A DNA stretch of 13,711 nt from JAAZMX01 sp035388025 (GTDB taxonomy: Bacteria; Patescibacteriota; Patescibacteriia; UBA2196; GWA2-42-15), in contig DAOOPA010000021.1 in the NCBI GenBank assembly GCA_035388025.1, positions 1 to 13,711 of the forward strand. Reading direction: 5' to 3'. Shown here one piece after another: positions 1 through 7,123 of the stretch. The position numbers were made by a program, and so were the translations under genes. Numbering within the stretch: position 1 is the stretch's first letter; each line of letters begins with the position of its first letter. The notes beneath the pieces are model-generated. The model was not told where the DNA came from. It made no database searches and was given only the letters and a program-made list of their open reading frames with translations.

Positions 1-88
1 ACATAGGCTATTTTATTAAAAATTAATAAGACATATTTATCCCTATAAAAATAGGAAAGTTCTGACAAAATTAAATATCAATATTTAT

Positions 89-586
89 TTAATCGACAAT
101 ATAGTTCCTTTCAGCTTTGTAGGTATCCACCAAATTCTCTCCAAAATCTTTAACCAATACTGTCACTTCCACTCTTAATTTGCCAATTTTTTCAATAAAC
201 GTTGAGGTAAAGGCGCAGGTATTGTCGCCTCCGGTGCTCAACACTGTCCTGATTGTTTGTTCTTTATAAAGCGTTTCTTCATTGTTTTCGTTAAGATAAA
301 ACCGCCATTCACAAAAACCAAACTTTCCGTATTCATCTTCAAAGTTCTCAATCTTCGCCGACCACATCCGAGCTTGTCTGGCTTGAAAAACTTCTTCCTC
401 TGGGCTGATAATCTTGACTTCAACCGGTTTTTTTTCTTTTTCTTCAGCAGGTGGAATTTCAGTACTTTCTTCACTAATGTTTACTTCTTGTTTTGCCGTT
501 TGTTTTGTTTGTTTTGATTTAATAAACACTATACTAAAAATTATTAAAATTAACAAGACAAAAATTATCCATTTATTATTTTTCAT
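89..586 (-). CDS. Membrane-anchored hypothetical protein, 165 aa
   Basis: Function not recognised. The ATG at 586 opens a 165-residue frame. Residues 6-22 form one hydrophobic segment right after a short basic N-terminus (MKNNK), which fits an uncleaved signal anchor. Residues 25-60 are a charged Glu/Lys/Pro-rich linker. Residues about 65-165 make a compact region with alternating hydrophobic and polar residues (predicted beta-rich) and two cysteines, C92 and C124, that could form a disulfide outside the cell. The likely topology is a single membrane anchor with an extracytoplasmic domain, and an Ig-like fold is possible but only inferred. The gene stands alone downstream of tRNA-Asn on the same strand, with a TATAAT box about 85 bases upstream. 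No Shine-Dalgarno site is visible. Length, a continuous frame and a protein-like composition support a real gene; the strand-opposite frames over the same DNA are shadows. Confidence 0.75.
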   Translation of the reverse strand: MKNNKWIIFVLLILIIFSIVFIKSKQTKQTAKQEVNISEESTEIPPAEEKEKKPVEVKIISPEEEVFQARQARMWSAKIENFEDEYGKFGFCEWRFYLNENNEETLYKEQTIRTVLSTGGDNTCAFTSTFIEKIGKLRVEVTVLVKDFGENLVDTYKAERNYIVD

Positions 587-667
587 TTTTTTATAATTTA
601 ATTATAAATTTGGTTATTTTTTAATTATTTTTCCCAACCCAAGAAATATTTGCCCGGCGACAAAATT

Positions 668-696
668 ATTATACATGGGTTTACTCAAAAATTAAA
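668..696 (-). promoter_or_regulatory. Putative promoter of the 89-586 gene
   Basis: On the minus strand a perfect TATAAT lies at 673-668, about 82 bases upstream of the ATG. The -35 region around 691-696 (TTTAAT) is poor, so the call rests mainly on the -10 box. It overlaps the T-run of the tRNA-Asn terminator. Confidence 0.4.
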
Positions 697-720
697 AAAT
701 CCACCAGCATAAAGTTGATG
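691..720 (-). terminator. Putative terminator of tRNA-Asn
   Basis: About 13 bases after the tRNA 3' end on the minus strand, CATCA (720-716) can pair with TGGTG (706-702) with one G-U pair, followed by GATTTTTTAATTTTT. The stem is short, but the position and the T-run fit an intrinsic terminator. Confidence 0.5.
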
Positions 721-732
721 AGTTTTTTAATT

Positions 733-804
733 CTCGGGGACAGGGATTCGAACCCTGGACCCATTGGTTAACAGCCAATTGCTCTACCGCTGAGCTATCC
801 CCGA
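733..804 (-). tRNA. tRNA-Asn (anticodon GTT)
   Basis: A full cloverleaf of 72 nt on the minus strand. The acceptor strands TCGGGGA (804-798) and TCCCCGA (740-734) pair fully. The D-arm has the usual GCTCAGCGGTAGAGC. The anticodon stem ATTGG/CCAAT encloses the loop CTGTTAA with anticodon GTT. The T-arm is CAGGG-TTCGAAT-CCCTG and the discriminator base is G. CCA is not encoded, so it must be added after transcription. A 5' fragment of this gene is repeated about 100 bases upstream at 898-967. Confidence 0.97.
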
Positions 805-853
805 ATATGTGGTAATAAAAAAGAACGATTTTAATTAGACGAGTATAGCGCAA

Positions 854-898
854 CTGGCTGAATAGCCGCCAGAAGTGACATTGGGCCACCTCTTGGCC
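854..898 (-). other. Hairpin-rich stretch upstream of tRNA-Asn
   Basis: Two small hairpins are seen: CTGGC (854-858) with GCCAG (868-872), and GGCCA (884-888) with TGGCC (894-898). They lie between tRNA-Asn and the tRNA-Asn-like fragment, in DNA visibly richer in GC than its flanks. No convincing reading frame or known RNA family is recognised. It could be part of a small structured RNA, a terminator region for the rpoD transcript, or the body of a degenerate tRNA-derived element. Confidence 0.4.
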
Positions 899-967
899 TC
901 CACCGCTGAGTCCCGACGACCGATGGTGTCGGGATCCCGACTGAAGCGTCGGGACTATGCCCGAATA
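898..967 (-). pseudogene. 5' fragment of tRNA-Asn interrupted by a 44-bp insert
   Basis: Read without 911-954, the plus-strand bases 898-910 and 955-967 join into a sequence matching the 5' end of tRNA-Asn (784-807) at about 22 of 24 positions. The match covers the acceptor 5' strand, positions 8-9, the D-arm and three bases beyond the gene. The insert lies inside the D-stem. No anticodon arm or T-arm (TTCGAA) follows, so this cannot make a tRNA. The very common GCTCAG-GGT-GAG pattern of bacterial D-arms means the parent could be another tRNA, but tRNA-Asn lies next to it and matches well. Confidence 0.6.
911..954. repeat. Two abutting palindromes with identical 7-bp stems
   Basis: Hairpin 1 has stem TCCCGAC (911-917) and GTCGGGA (928-934) around a 10-base loop that can itself pair ACC with GGT. 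Hairpin 2 begins at the next base with the same stem, TCCCGAC (935-941) and GTCGGGA (948-954), around TGAAGC. Together they make exactly the 44 bases missing from tRNA-Asn at this point. The form resembles REP/Y-repeat type palindromic elements. No T-run follows on either strand, so a simple terminator is unlikely. Confidence 0.7.
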
Positions 968-976
968 AAATTCTAG

Positions 977-1071
977 AATTTTCAATTTCCAAACAATGTT
1001 TCAATTTTTCAATTTTAAAATTTAGTTATTTTGAAATTGTTTGAAAATTAAAAATTTCGTAATTGAAAATT
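977..1071. repeat. Head-to-head pair of the AT-rich intergenic repeat
   Basis: 977-1020 carries one copy on the minus strand and 1017-1071 a second on the plus strand. They meet at the palindrome AATTTTAAAATT (1011-1022). Both contain the family core ATTGTTTG followed by AAATT-type short repeats, and both resemble the single copies at 4279-4332 and 5031-5084. The pair lies immediately after the rpoD stop codon and could fold into a long AU-rich hairpin in the rpoD 3' end. Confidence 0.65.
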
Positions 1072-1074
1072 AAC

Positions 1075-2430
<1,356 letters not shown>

Positions 2431-2438
2431 AAAATAAA

Positions 2439-4271
2439 TTAAAAATCCGTGTCTTTCAGTTCAGCGGATAATTTATTGAGCCGCCCGAGAATAGATTGGA
2501 TTTCCGAATGGAGAGCATCTTGTTCTTCGGCTGAGGCGGCCAGGGTAAGCGAGTGTTCAGCTTGGCGCAATTCTTCTTTTAGAATTAATTGCCTGGATTG
2601 AGTTAGGGACTTTTTCAAGTAATCAAGGTGTTGTTGAATCTCATGCACGGCCTCGGCATAGGAGAGCGCGCGCAATTCTTCTTTCTTTATTATCAGGCTA
2701 TTTGCCAAGATTGTCAAACCAGGTTCCTTGGCGGCAATAAAATCAATCGGGTCAGGCGGCAGGCTCTCATTGGAAGCTTGTTTGGTATAATAAATAATAA
2801 GTAATTTATAGACTGATAGCCAATCTTGGGGCAAAGATTCGGGGAGAAGATGCTCGCTCACATAGACGGCATAGTCGCGATCCAAAAGCATAAAAGACAA
2901 AAGTCTGGTGGCCACGGCTGATTTTTTATTAAGAGGAATATCCTGACGAGGCGTCGAAAAAGCTGACGTGGTTTTGGGAGGAGCAACCGAATTTTTAGCT
3001 TTATAAACAACCGCGCGCAAGGAGGATTCATTAATATTTAATTCTTCAGAAAGCTTTTTAAGATAGAAATCCTGTTCAATCGGACTTTCCAACTTGAGAA
3101 TCAGGTTGAGAATATTTTTGGCAATATTTTTTTTATGTTCAACATTATCGGGCTGATAATCGGTTAAGTGCAAAGTAAAAAAATAGTCCATGGCCAAAGG
3201 CGCGGTGGCTACCAGTTGTTGCCAGGCGATCGGGTTTTTTTGCGCCAATTCATCAGGGTCTTTGGCTAAATTGCGGGGAACGACGGCGACTCGAACATTG
3301 GCTTCGGCCGCCCAAGCAATAGCGATAGCGCGCTCGGCGGCGCGAATCCCGGCGGCATCGGCGTCAAAAGAGAAAATGATGTTGTTGGTATAGCGCTGGA
3401 GAATTTTTATTTGAGCGGTGGTCAGAGCAGTGCCGGAAACGGCAACGACATTTTTCACTCCGCCCTTGACCGAGCCGATAACATCCATATTGCCCTCAAC
3501 AATGACCACGGAATTTTGCTCTTTGATAAACTGCTTGGCTTGATAAAGCCCAAAGATCACTTCAGATTTGTTATAAACCGGAGTTTGCGGGGTGTTGACA
3601 TATTTGGCTTGTTCATCAGCTTTCATGGTGCGGCCGGTAAAGCCGACGATATTGCCATGGTGGTCAACAATGGGAAACATGATACGATCTCGAAAGCGGT
3701 CGTAATATTCATAGCCGCCGGATTTGGGTACAACCAAACCGCTCTGAATAATTTCTTCGGGCTTGAAACCATGACTGCGCAGATGCTCCCCAAGGGTATT
3801 CCAGGAATCCAAGGCATAGCCCAGTTGCCAATATTTGATAAGATCGTCATTTAGCCCCCTAATATTTTGTAAATAATCTTTGGCTTTGGCCCCAGCAGTG
3901 GAGTGAATTAATTGAGTGGCAAACCAGTCGGCGGCAAGCTCATTCATATTCATAATGCGCGTGCGCAAGCTAGTGGTCTTGGGGTCTTCGCGGCGTAGCT
4001 CCACCCCAGCTTTGGCCGCTAAAATTTTCAAGGCTTCCGGGAAATCAATATTTTCTATTTTTTTGATAAACTCAAACATGTCGCCGCCTTCATTGCAACC
4101 AAAACAATGCCACATTTGACGTTCGCGGGAAACCATAAAAGACGGCGTCTTCTCCTGGTGAAAAGGGCAGTTTGCTTTGAAATTGACTCCGGCTTGTTTC
4201 AAGGGAAAATATTCCTGAATAACATCAACAATATCCAAACGGGATTTTATTTCTTCAACGTTTGTGAGCAT
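2439..4271 (-). CDS. dnaG: DNA primase DnaG
   Basis: Makes RNA primers for replication at the fork, acting with the DnaB helicase. The protein has 610 aa from the ATG at 4271. A TTG three codons upstream (4280) is also open, but the ATG gives the family-typical N-terminus. The CHC2 zinc finger has C35, H38, C56 and C59 (CPFH...CFGC). The DnaG catalytic N-domain spans about 120-240 (YDRFRDRIMFPI, GFTGR). The Toprim domain carries E259 in VIVEGNMD and the FDADAAG motif with D303 and D305, matching the catalytic E/DxD set of the E. coli enzyme in spacing. The C-terminal part (about 430-610) is less conserved and would hold the helicase-binding domain. It is followed 8 bases later by rpoD. Upstream lie an AT-rich repeat copy and a 72-base coding-like remnant. 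No Shine-Dalgarno site is seen. Confidence 0.97.
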   Translation of the reverse strand: MLTNVEEIKSRLDIVDVIQEYFPLKQAGVNFKANCPFHQEKTPSFMVSRERQMWHCFGCNEGGDMFEFIKKIENIDFPEALKILAAKAGVELRREDPKTTSLRTRIMNMNELAADWFATQLIHSTAGAKAKDYLQNIRGLNDDLIKYWQLGYALDSWNTLGEHLRSHGFKPEEIIQSGLVVPKSGGYEYYDRFRDRIMFPIVDHHGNIVGFTGRTMKADEQAKYVNTPQTPVYNKSEVIFGLYQAKQFIKEQNSVVIVEGNMDVIGSVKGGVKNVVAVSGTALTTAQIKILQRYTNNIIFSFDADAAGIRAAERAIAIAWAAEANVRVAVVPRNLAKDPDELAQKNPIAWQQLVATAPLAMDYFFTLHLTDYQPDNVEHKKNIAKNILNLILKLESPIEQDFYLKKLSEELNINESSLRAVVYKAKNSVAPPKTTSAFSTPRQDIPLNKKSAVATRLLSFMLLDRDYAVYVSEHLLPESLPQDWLSVYKLLIIYYTKQASNESLPPDPIDFIAAKEPGLTILANSLIIKKEELRALSYAEAVHEIQQHLDYLKKSLTQSRQLILKEELRQAEHSLTLAASAEEQDALHSEIQSILGRLNKLSAELKDTDF

Positions 4272-4278
4272 TTTAAAC

Positions 4279-4332
4279 AATTTTAAATTTTAAATTTCTA
4301 ATTTCCAAACAATTTTTTAATGACTCAATTTT
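4279..4332 (-). repeat. AT-rich intergenic repeat, copy upstream of dnaG
   Basis: On the minus strand this copy begins AAAATTGAGTCATT, continues with AAATTGTTTGGAAATT and ends in short AAATT units running to the dnaG start. It shares both blocks with the copy before maf (5031-5084) and the second block with the pair after rpoD. Confidence 0.75.
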
Positions 4333-4347
4333 ATAATTTATTCTTTA

Positions 4348-4419
4348 CTAACTGATTTTTCCCAGATAGCCATTGATAATATTGGTTTCCTCCACCACGG
4401 CTTTGATTTCATCGAAGCG
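4348..4419 (-). other. Short coding-like remnant between maf and dnaG
   Basis: A 23-codon open stretch ending in TAG begins RFDEIKAVVEETN. It reads like the C-terminal tail of a real protein but has no start codon, and an in-frame TAA lies immediately upstream. It may be the relic of a gene lost between maf and dnaG, or chance. Function unknown. Confidence 0.25.
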
Positions 4420-4436
4420 TTAGCGGAAAACACTTG

Positions 4437-5018
4437 CTATTCCCAAAATTTGACACCCATTTTTTTAAGAGCCAAATAAACCTGAGCAATCGGCAAACCG
4501 ATGATGGAATAGAAATCACCTTGGACACCAGCCATTAAAACCGCTCCCTTGTCCATAAAACCATAGGCGCCAGCCATACCAAGCGGTTCGCCGGTAGCAA
4601 CGTAGGCGTCTATTTCTTCATCAGTTAGCTCTCTGAAAAAACTTTCCGCCTGGCCATAGCCATTAATAACTTCTCCGGTCTTGGTATCAATGACGGCGAA
4701 ACCGGTGACTACTTCGTGCGAACGACCAGAAAAATTTTTGAGGATCTCTTTGGCTTCTTTGGCGTCCTTGGGCTTACCCACAAATTTGCCTTGGCAGGCA
4801 GTGAAGGTGTCGGCCCCGATGACAATGGCGTCTGGGTAAAAGCGCGCCACATCTTGGGCTTTGCTGAGTGCCAAAAATTTGGCCAATTCATAAGGATCTT
4901 TTTTGGCAGTCATATCTTCCTCATATTCACTTTCATGAATTTCAAACTTTAGACCAATTTGTTCCAAGAGTTTTTGACGACGAGGTGATTTGGAAGCAAG
5001 AATAATTTGACGGGGCAT
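4437..5018 (-). CDS. maf: Maf family nucleoside triphosphate pyrophosphatase
   Basis: House-cleaning enzyme that hydrolyses non-canonical or excess nucleotides (dTTP/UTP, or modified ones, depending on subfamily) to monophosphate and pyrophosphate. Maf proteins are also linked to septum arrest. The protein has 193 aa from the ATG at 5018, the usual family length. A TTG at 5039 would add seven residues but is less likely. Motifs are IILASKSPRR (5-14), AIVIGADT with catalytic D70, GKPKD (81-85), FSGRSHEVVTG (96-106) and, near the C-terminus, AGAYGF, GDFYSIIGLPI. The last block fits the YhdE/Maf-type dTTPase/UTPase subfamily, although substrate class is inferred. It lies between murB and dnaG on the same strand, 156 and 165 bases apart, so co-transcription is plausible. 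No Shine-Dalgarno site is visible; the start is preceded by TTT. Confidence 0.95.
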   Translation of the reverse strand: MPRQIILASKSPRRQKLLEQIGLKFEIHESEYEEDMTAKKDPYELAKFLALSKAQDVARFYPDAIVIGADTFTACQGKFVGKPKDAKEAKEILKNFSGRSHEVVTGFAVIDTKTGEVINGYGQAESFFRELTDEEIDAYVATGEPLGMAGAYGFMDKGAVLMAGVQGDFYSIIGLPIAQVYLALKKMGVKFWE

Positions 5019-5030
5019 AAATGTTTTAAT

Positions 5031-5084
5031 AATTTTCAATTTCTAATTTTCAATTTCCAAACAATTTCAAAATGACTCAATTTT
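5031..5084 (-). repeat. AT-rich intergenic repeat, copy upstream of maf
   Basis: The minus strand reads AAAATTGAGTCATTTTG, then AAATTGTTTGGAAATTG, then short AAATT-type units up to the maf start. This is the best-preserved copy in the window. The DNA at 5140-5177, between here and the murB stop, holds further AAAATTT/TGAGT pieces on the plus strand that may be a worn copy. Confidence 0.75.
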
Positions 5085-5174
5085 CAAATTGCTACACCAG
5101 TCTGGGAATTATGGAGAGGTCGTATTGCATATTTTTGATTTTGGATTTTAAAATTTGAGTTTTAAAATTTAAAA

Positions 5175-6272
5175 TTATAACTCAAAATACCTATCAATTT
5201 CTTCTTGACTAAAACCCACCAACTCCGGTTCCAGTTCTAATTTAACACCGGTTTTACTAAAAACTGTCTGGCGGATTTTTTTGACTAGGTTCATCAGATC
5301 AGCGGCGGTAGCAGAATTGTTTTCATTGGTCAGGATCAAAGGCTGGCGCTCATAAACCACGGCGGAGCCGACCCGCTCCCCTTTCAGACCGCAGACATCC
5401 AAAAGCCAAGCCGTGGGAATTTTGATGGCGTCAGCAATGGGAAATTTGTTTTTGATTTCTTCCAGTTTGGCCACAACGTCTGGCGGGAAGTGGGCAGTGA
5501 CTTTTGCTTTTAGCTGTTCATATTCTTCCGAGGTTAATAATAGGTTTTTAAAAAACGAGCCGGCTGAACCTAAAATTTCGGGCTCGGGTAATTTGGCTTG
5601 ACGGATGGAAATAATGGCAGTGCGGACATCAGACAATTCAGGCGCGATGATGTTTCGGTCGCCAAAGTATTTGGCCAGATCGGGATAATTTATATTAGCC
5701 AGCCCGGTTTGTTTGACTTCGAAAATGGCATTAAGAATCAAATAGCGTTCATTTTTTTGAAACAGGCTGGAGCGATAACCAAAGCGGCAATCATCACGAA
5801 AAAATTCTTTTATTTCATCAACTTCCCGATCGTAAACGGCAATGCGATTGACGCTGGCACTAATTTCCGCGCCATAAGCGCCGGCGTTTTGGACAATAGC
5901 CCCGCCGACGGTACCATAAATTGAAGACAAATTTTCCAGCCCCCACCAATGATGGCTCACCGCGTAATTAATCGCATCATCCAGTTTGACTCCGGCGCCG
6001 GCTTTAAATAAAATCTTTTCGTTGTCGTCGTGGACGGTTTCCAGCCCAAAGATCTTTACTTGAATAACCAGCCCGGGAAAACCAGCGTCGCTAACGACCA
6101 AATTACTACCGCCGCCTAAAATAAAAATGGGCAGACTTTTTTCTTTGACCCAGCTAACGGCGCCTCGGAGATCTTCAACGTTTTCGACAATGATAAAATA
6201 GCGCGCTGGGCCGCCGAGATGAAAAGTAGTGTAATTTTTCAGGGGGACGTTTTCTTGGAGATTTAGACTCAT
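5175..6272 (-). CDS. murB: UDP-N-acetylenolpyruvoylglucosamine reductase MurB (type I)
   Basis: Cytoplasmic FAD enzyme that reduces UDP-GlcNAc-enolpyruvate with NADPH to UDP-MurNAc, the second committed step of peptidoglycan synthesis. It has 365 aa, slightly longer than the E. coli type enzyme. The FAD-binding part has NYTTFHLGGPARYF (13-26), the ILGGGSNLVVSD loop (51-62) and SIYGTVGGAIVQNAGAYG (117-134). YRSSLF (166-171) contains the Tyr-Arg pair of type I MurB. The proton-donating serine is S239 in GSAGSFFKN, and the C-terminal glutamate lies in LELEPELVGF (345-354). Together these make up the full catalytic set. It is the first gene of the murB-maf-dnaG-rpoD strand-run and is separated from the tRNA-Ser unit upstream by a terminator (6318-6346). 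The ATG at 6272 has no Shine-Dalgarno site. Confidence 0.96.
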   Translation of the reverse strand: MSLNLQENVPLKNYTTFHLGGPARYFIIVENVEDLRGAVSWVKEKSLPIFILGGGSNLVVSDAGFPGLVIQVKIFGLETVHDDNEKILFKAGAGVKLDDAINYAVSHHWWGLENLSSIYGTVGGAIVQNAGAYGAEISASVNRIAVYDREVDEIKEFFRDDCRFGYRSSLFQKNERYLILNAIFEVKQTGLANINYPDLAKYFGDRNIIAPELSDVRTAIISIRQAKLPEPEILGSAGSFFKNLLLTSEEYEQLKAKVTAHFPPDVVAKLEEIKNKFPIADAIKIPTAWLLDVCGLKGERVGSAVVYERQPLILTNENNSATAADLMNLVKKIRQTVFSKTGVKLELEPELVGFSQEEIDRYFEL

Positions 6273-6317
6273 AGGAAGTAAGTTTAGCGATAATTTAATT
6301 TTAACGCAAATCCATAT

Positions 6318-6346
6318 AAAAAAGCAAAAACCGCTGGGGCCAGCGG
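6318..6346 (-). terminator. Intrinsic terminator after tRNA-Ser and its repeats
   Basis: On the minus strand CCGCTG pairs with CAGCGG (6346-6331) around a GC-rich tetraloop and is followed by TTTTTGCTTTTTT. It would end transcription that runs through tRNA-Ser and both 204-bp units, and it insulates murB. Confidence 0.8.
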
Positions 6347-6354
6347 ATTAAACT

Positions 6355-6558
6355 ATTATTCTATCCAGAGCGGAGAGAGAGGGCCGGTCACAACTCTCGC
6401 TCGTTTCCACTCACTCGGTCGCGACCCCGCCTCGCGGCGCTCCTCGCCTCTTAGCTCGTAGCGCATCGCTCCGGCTTTCGAATCCCTCACGCGAGCCAAG
6501 CAGTTGGCTCGCTTCTCTCCCCAAACTTAAATTACAAGAAAAAGAATACCATCTATTA
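6355..6558. repeat. 204-bp tRNA-Ser-derived tandem unit, copy 1
   Basis: This unit is identical to the next one except for one base (C at 6384, T at 6588). It opens with a 29-bp segment (6355-6383) that also occurs at 6559-6587 and 6763-6791, where it is the tRNA-Ser 3' end plus its downstream flank. A GC-rich body follows. Then comes a plus-strand T-arm half, TTCGAATCCCTC, a 25-base insert (6489-6513) with a 9-bp hairpin (GCGAGCCAA/TTGGCTCGC), and TCTCTCC (6514-6520). The outer parts GGAGAGA+GAGGG (6372-6383) can pair with CCCTC (6484-6488) plus TCTCTCC, giving a 12-bp closing stem with the hairpin as a side arm. An AT-rich spacer ends the unit. The 67-residue frame across it is a by-product of GC-rich repeat DNA. 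Confidence 0.9.
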
Positions 6559-6762
6559 ATTATTCTATCCAGAGCGGAGAGAGAGGGTCGGTCACAACTC
6601 TCGCTCGTTTCCACTCACTCGGTCGCGACCCCGCCTCGCGGCGCTCCTCGCCTCTTAGCTCGTAGCGCATCGCTCCGGCTTTCGAATCCCTCACGCGAGC
6701 CAAGCAGTTGGCTCGCTTCTCTCCCCAAACTTAAATTACAAGAAAAAGAATACCATCTATTA
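6559..6762. repeat. 204-bp tRNA-Ser-derived tandem unit, copy 2
   Basis: Second copy in direct orientation, joined to copy 1 without a gap and differing by one base. It runs into the 29-bp segment at the true tRNA-Ser. Near-identity points to a recent tandem duplication, gene conversion between copies, or an assembly artefact. Confidence 0.9.
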
Positions 6763-6791
6763 ATTATTCTATCCAGAGCGGAGAGAGAGGG
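6763..6791. repeat. 29-bp direct repeat covering the tRNA-Ser 3' end
   Basis: Third occurrence of the 29-bp segment that begins each 204-bp unit. Here it covers the acceptor 3' strand and T-stem 3' strand of the functional tRNA-Ser plus 16 bases of flank. The arrangement, with a tRNA 3' end repeated at the far side of each inserted unit, resembles the attL/attR repeats left by tRNA-targeted integration. Confidence 0.8.
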
Positions 6792-6863
6792 ATTCGAACC
6801 CTCGGTGCCTTTCGACACACACGCTTTCCAAGCGTGCGCACTAGACCGCTATGCGATCTCTCC
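6779..6863 (-). tRNA. tRNA-Ser (anticodon GGA)
   Basis: An 85-nt cloverleaf on the minus strand. The acceptor GGAGAGA (6863-6857) pairs with TCTCTCC (6786-6780). The anticodon stem CACGC/GCGTG encloses TTGGAAA with anticodon GGA. The long variable arm GTGTC-GAAA-GGCAC is typical of class II serine tRNAs. The T-arm is GAGGG-TTCGAAT-CCCTC and the discriminator is G. CCA is not encoded. Its last 13 bases are repeated downstream in both 204-bp units. Confidence 0.97.
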
Positions 6864-6888
6864 GCCCTGAAGGGAATATTGTTGGTTT

Positions 6889-6917
6889 AGGATATCATGA
6901 TATTAATACTTAAACAA
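6889..6917 (-). promoter_or_regulatory. Putative tRNA-Ser promoter
   Basis: On the minus strand TTGTTT (6917-6912) and TATCCT (6894-6889) are separated by 17 bases, and the -10 lies 25 bases before the tRNA 5' end. The spacing is ideal but both boxes are imperfect. Confidence 0.4.
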
Positions 6918-7123
6918 TCTTTAACAATCTTTGGCTTTCAGTTGTCTTTAAAAATATTTCACGGCGTTTGGTATCTGATTTTGGCAAATAAGAACCATGA
7001 CCGGTTAAAATAACGATCGACAATAACAGGTTGATTCAAGCTTGGGGAACCGGGCTGAAAGTAAACATTCATCTCTAGTTTAGCTAATTTAAGCTGGTTA
7101 GTCAAAAGTCTAGGCAGAATTCT
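6918..7123. other. Intergenic DNA with possible gene relic
   Basis: There is no convincing gene between tRNA-Ser and the promoter of the 7196 gene. On the minus strand a 37-codon frame with an ATG runs 7072-6959 (MNVYFQPGSPSLNQPVIVD...). An overlapping second frame continues the protein-like text (ILTGHGSYLPKSDTKRRE) to a stop near 6910. A frameshifted remnant of a larger gene is possible but weakly supported. Nearby, AACAATCTTT is repeated in tandem (about 6914-6934). Confidence 0.25.

Noticed and set aside
898..967. Intron-containing tRNA gene
   Set aside because: The insert is in the D-stem and the anticodon arm and T-arm are missing downstream, so no complete tRNA could be spliced from it.
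692..985. 97-residue open frame on the minus strand
   Set aside because: It runs through the whole of tRNA-Asn and the hairpin insert; its sequence is translated tRNA and palindromes, not a protein.
3411..3854. 147-residue frame on the plus strand
   Set aside because: It lies wholly antisense to dnaG, whose catalytic motifs are certain; it has no family pattern of its own.
4272..4280. TTG start for dnaG
   Set aside because: It adds only three residues before an ATG that matches the usual DnaG N-terminus.
5019..5039. TTG start for maf
   Set aside because: It adds seven residues not typical of the family and lies in the AT-rich repeat; the ATG at 5018 fits family length.
6355..6791. CRISPR array
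   Set aside because: Three 29-bp direct repeats occur, but the sequence between them is itself the same (175 bp, one mismatch), so there are no unique spacers, and the repeat is a tRNA end.
6411..6818. Two identical 67-residue frames on the minus strand
   Set aside because: They come from the GC-rich body of the 204-bp repeat and read across tRNA-derived sequence; there is no start context or protein-like pattern.
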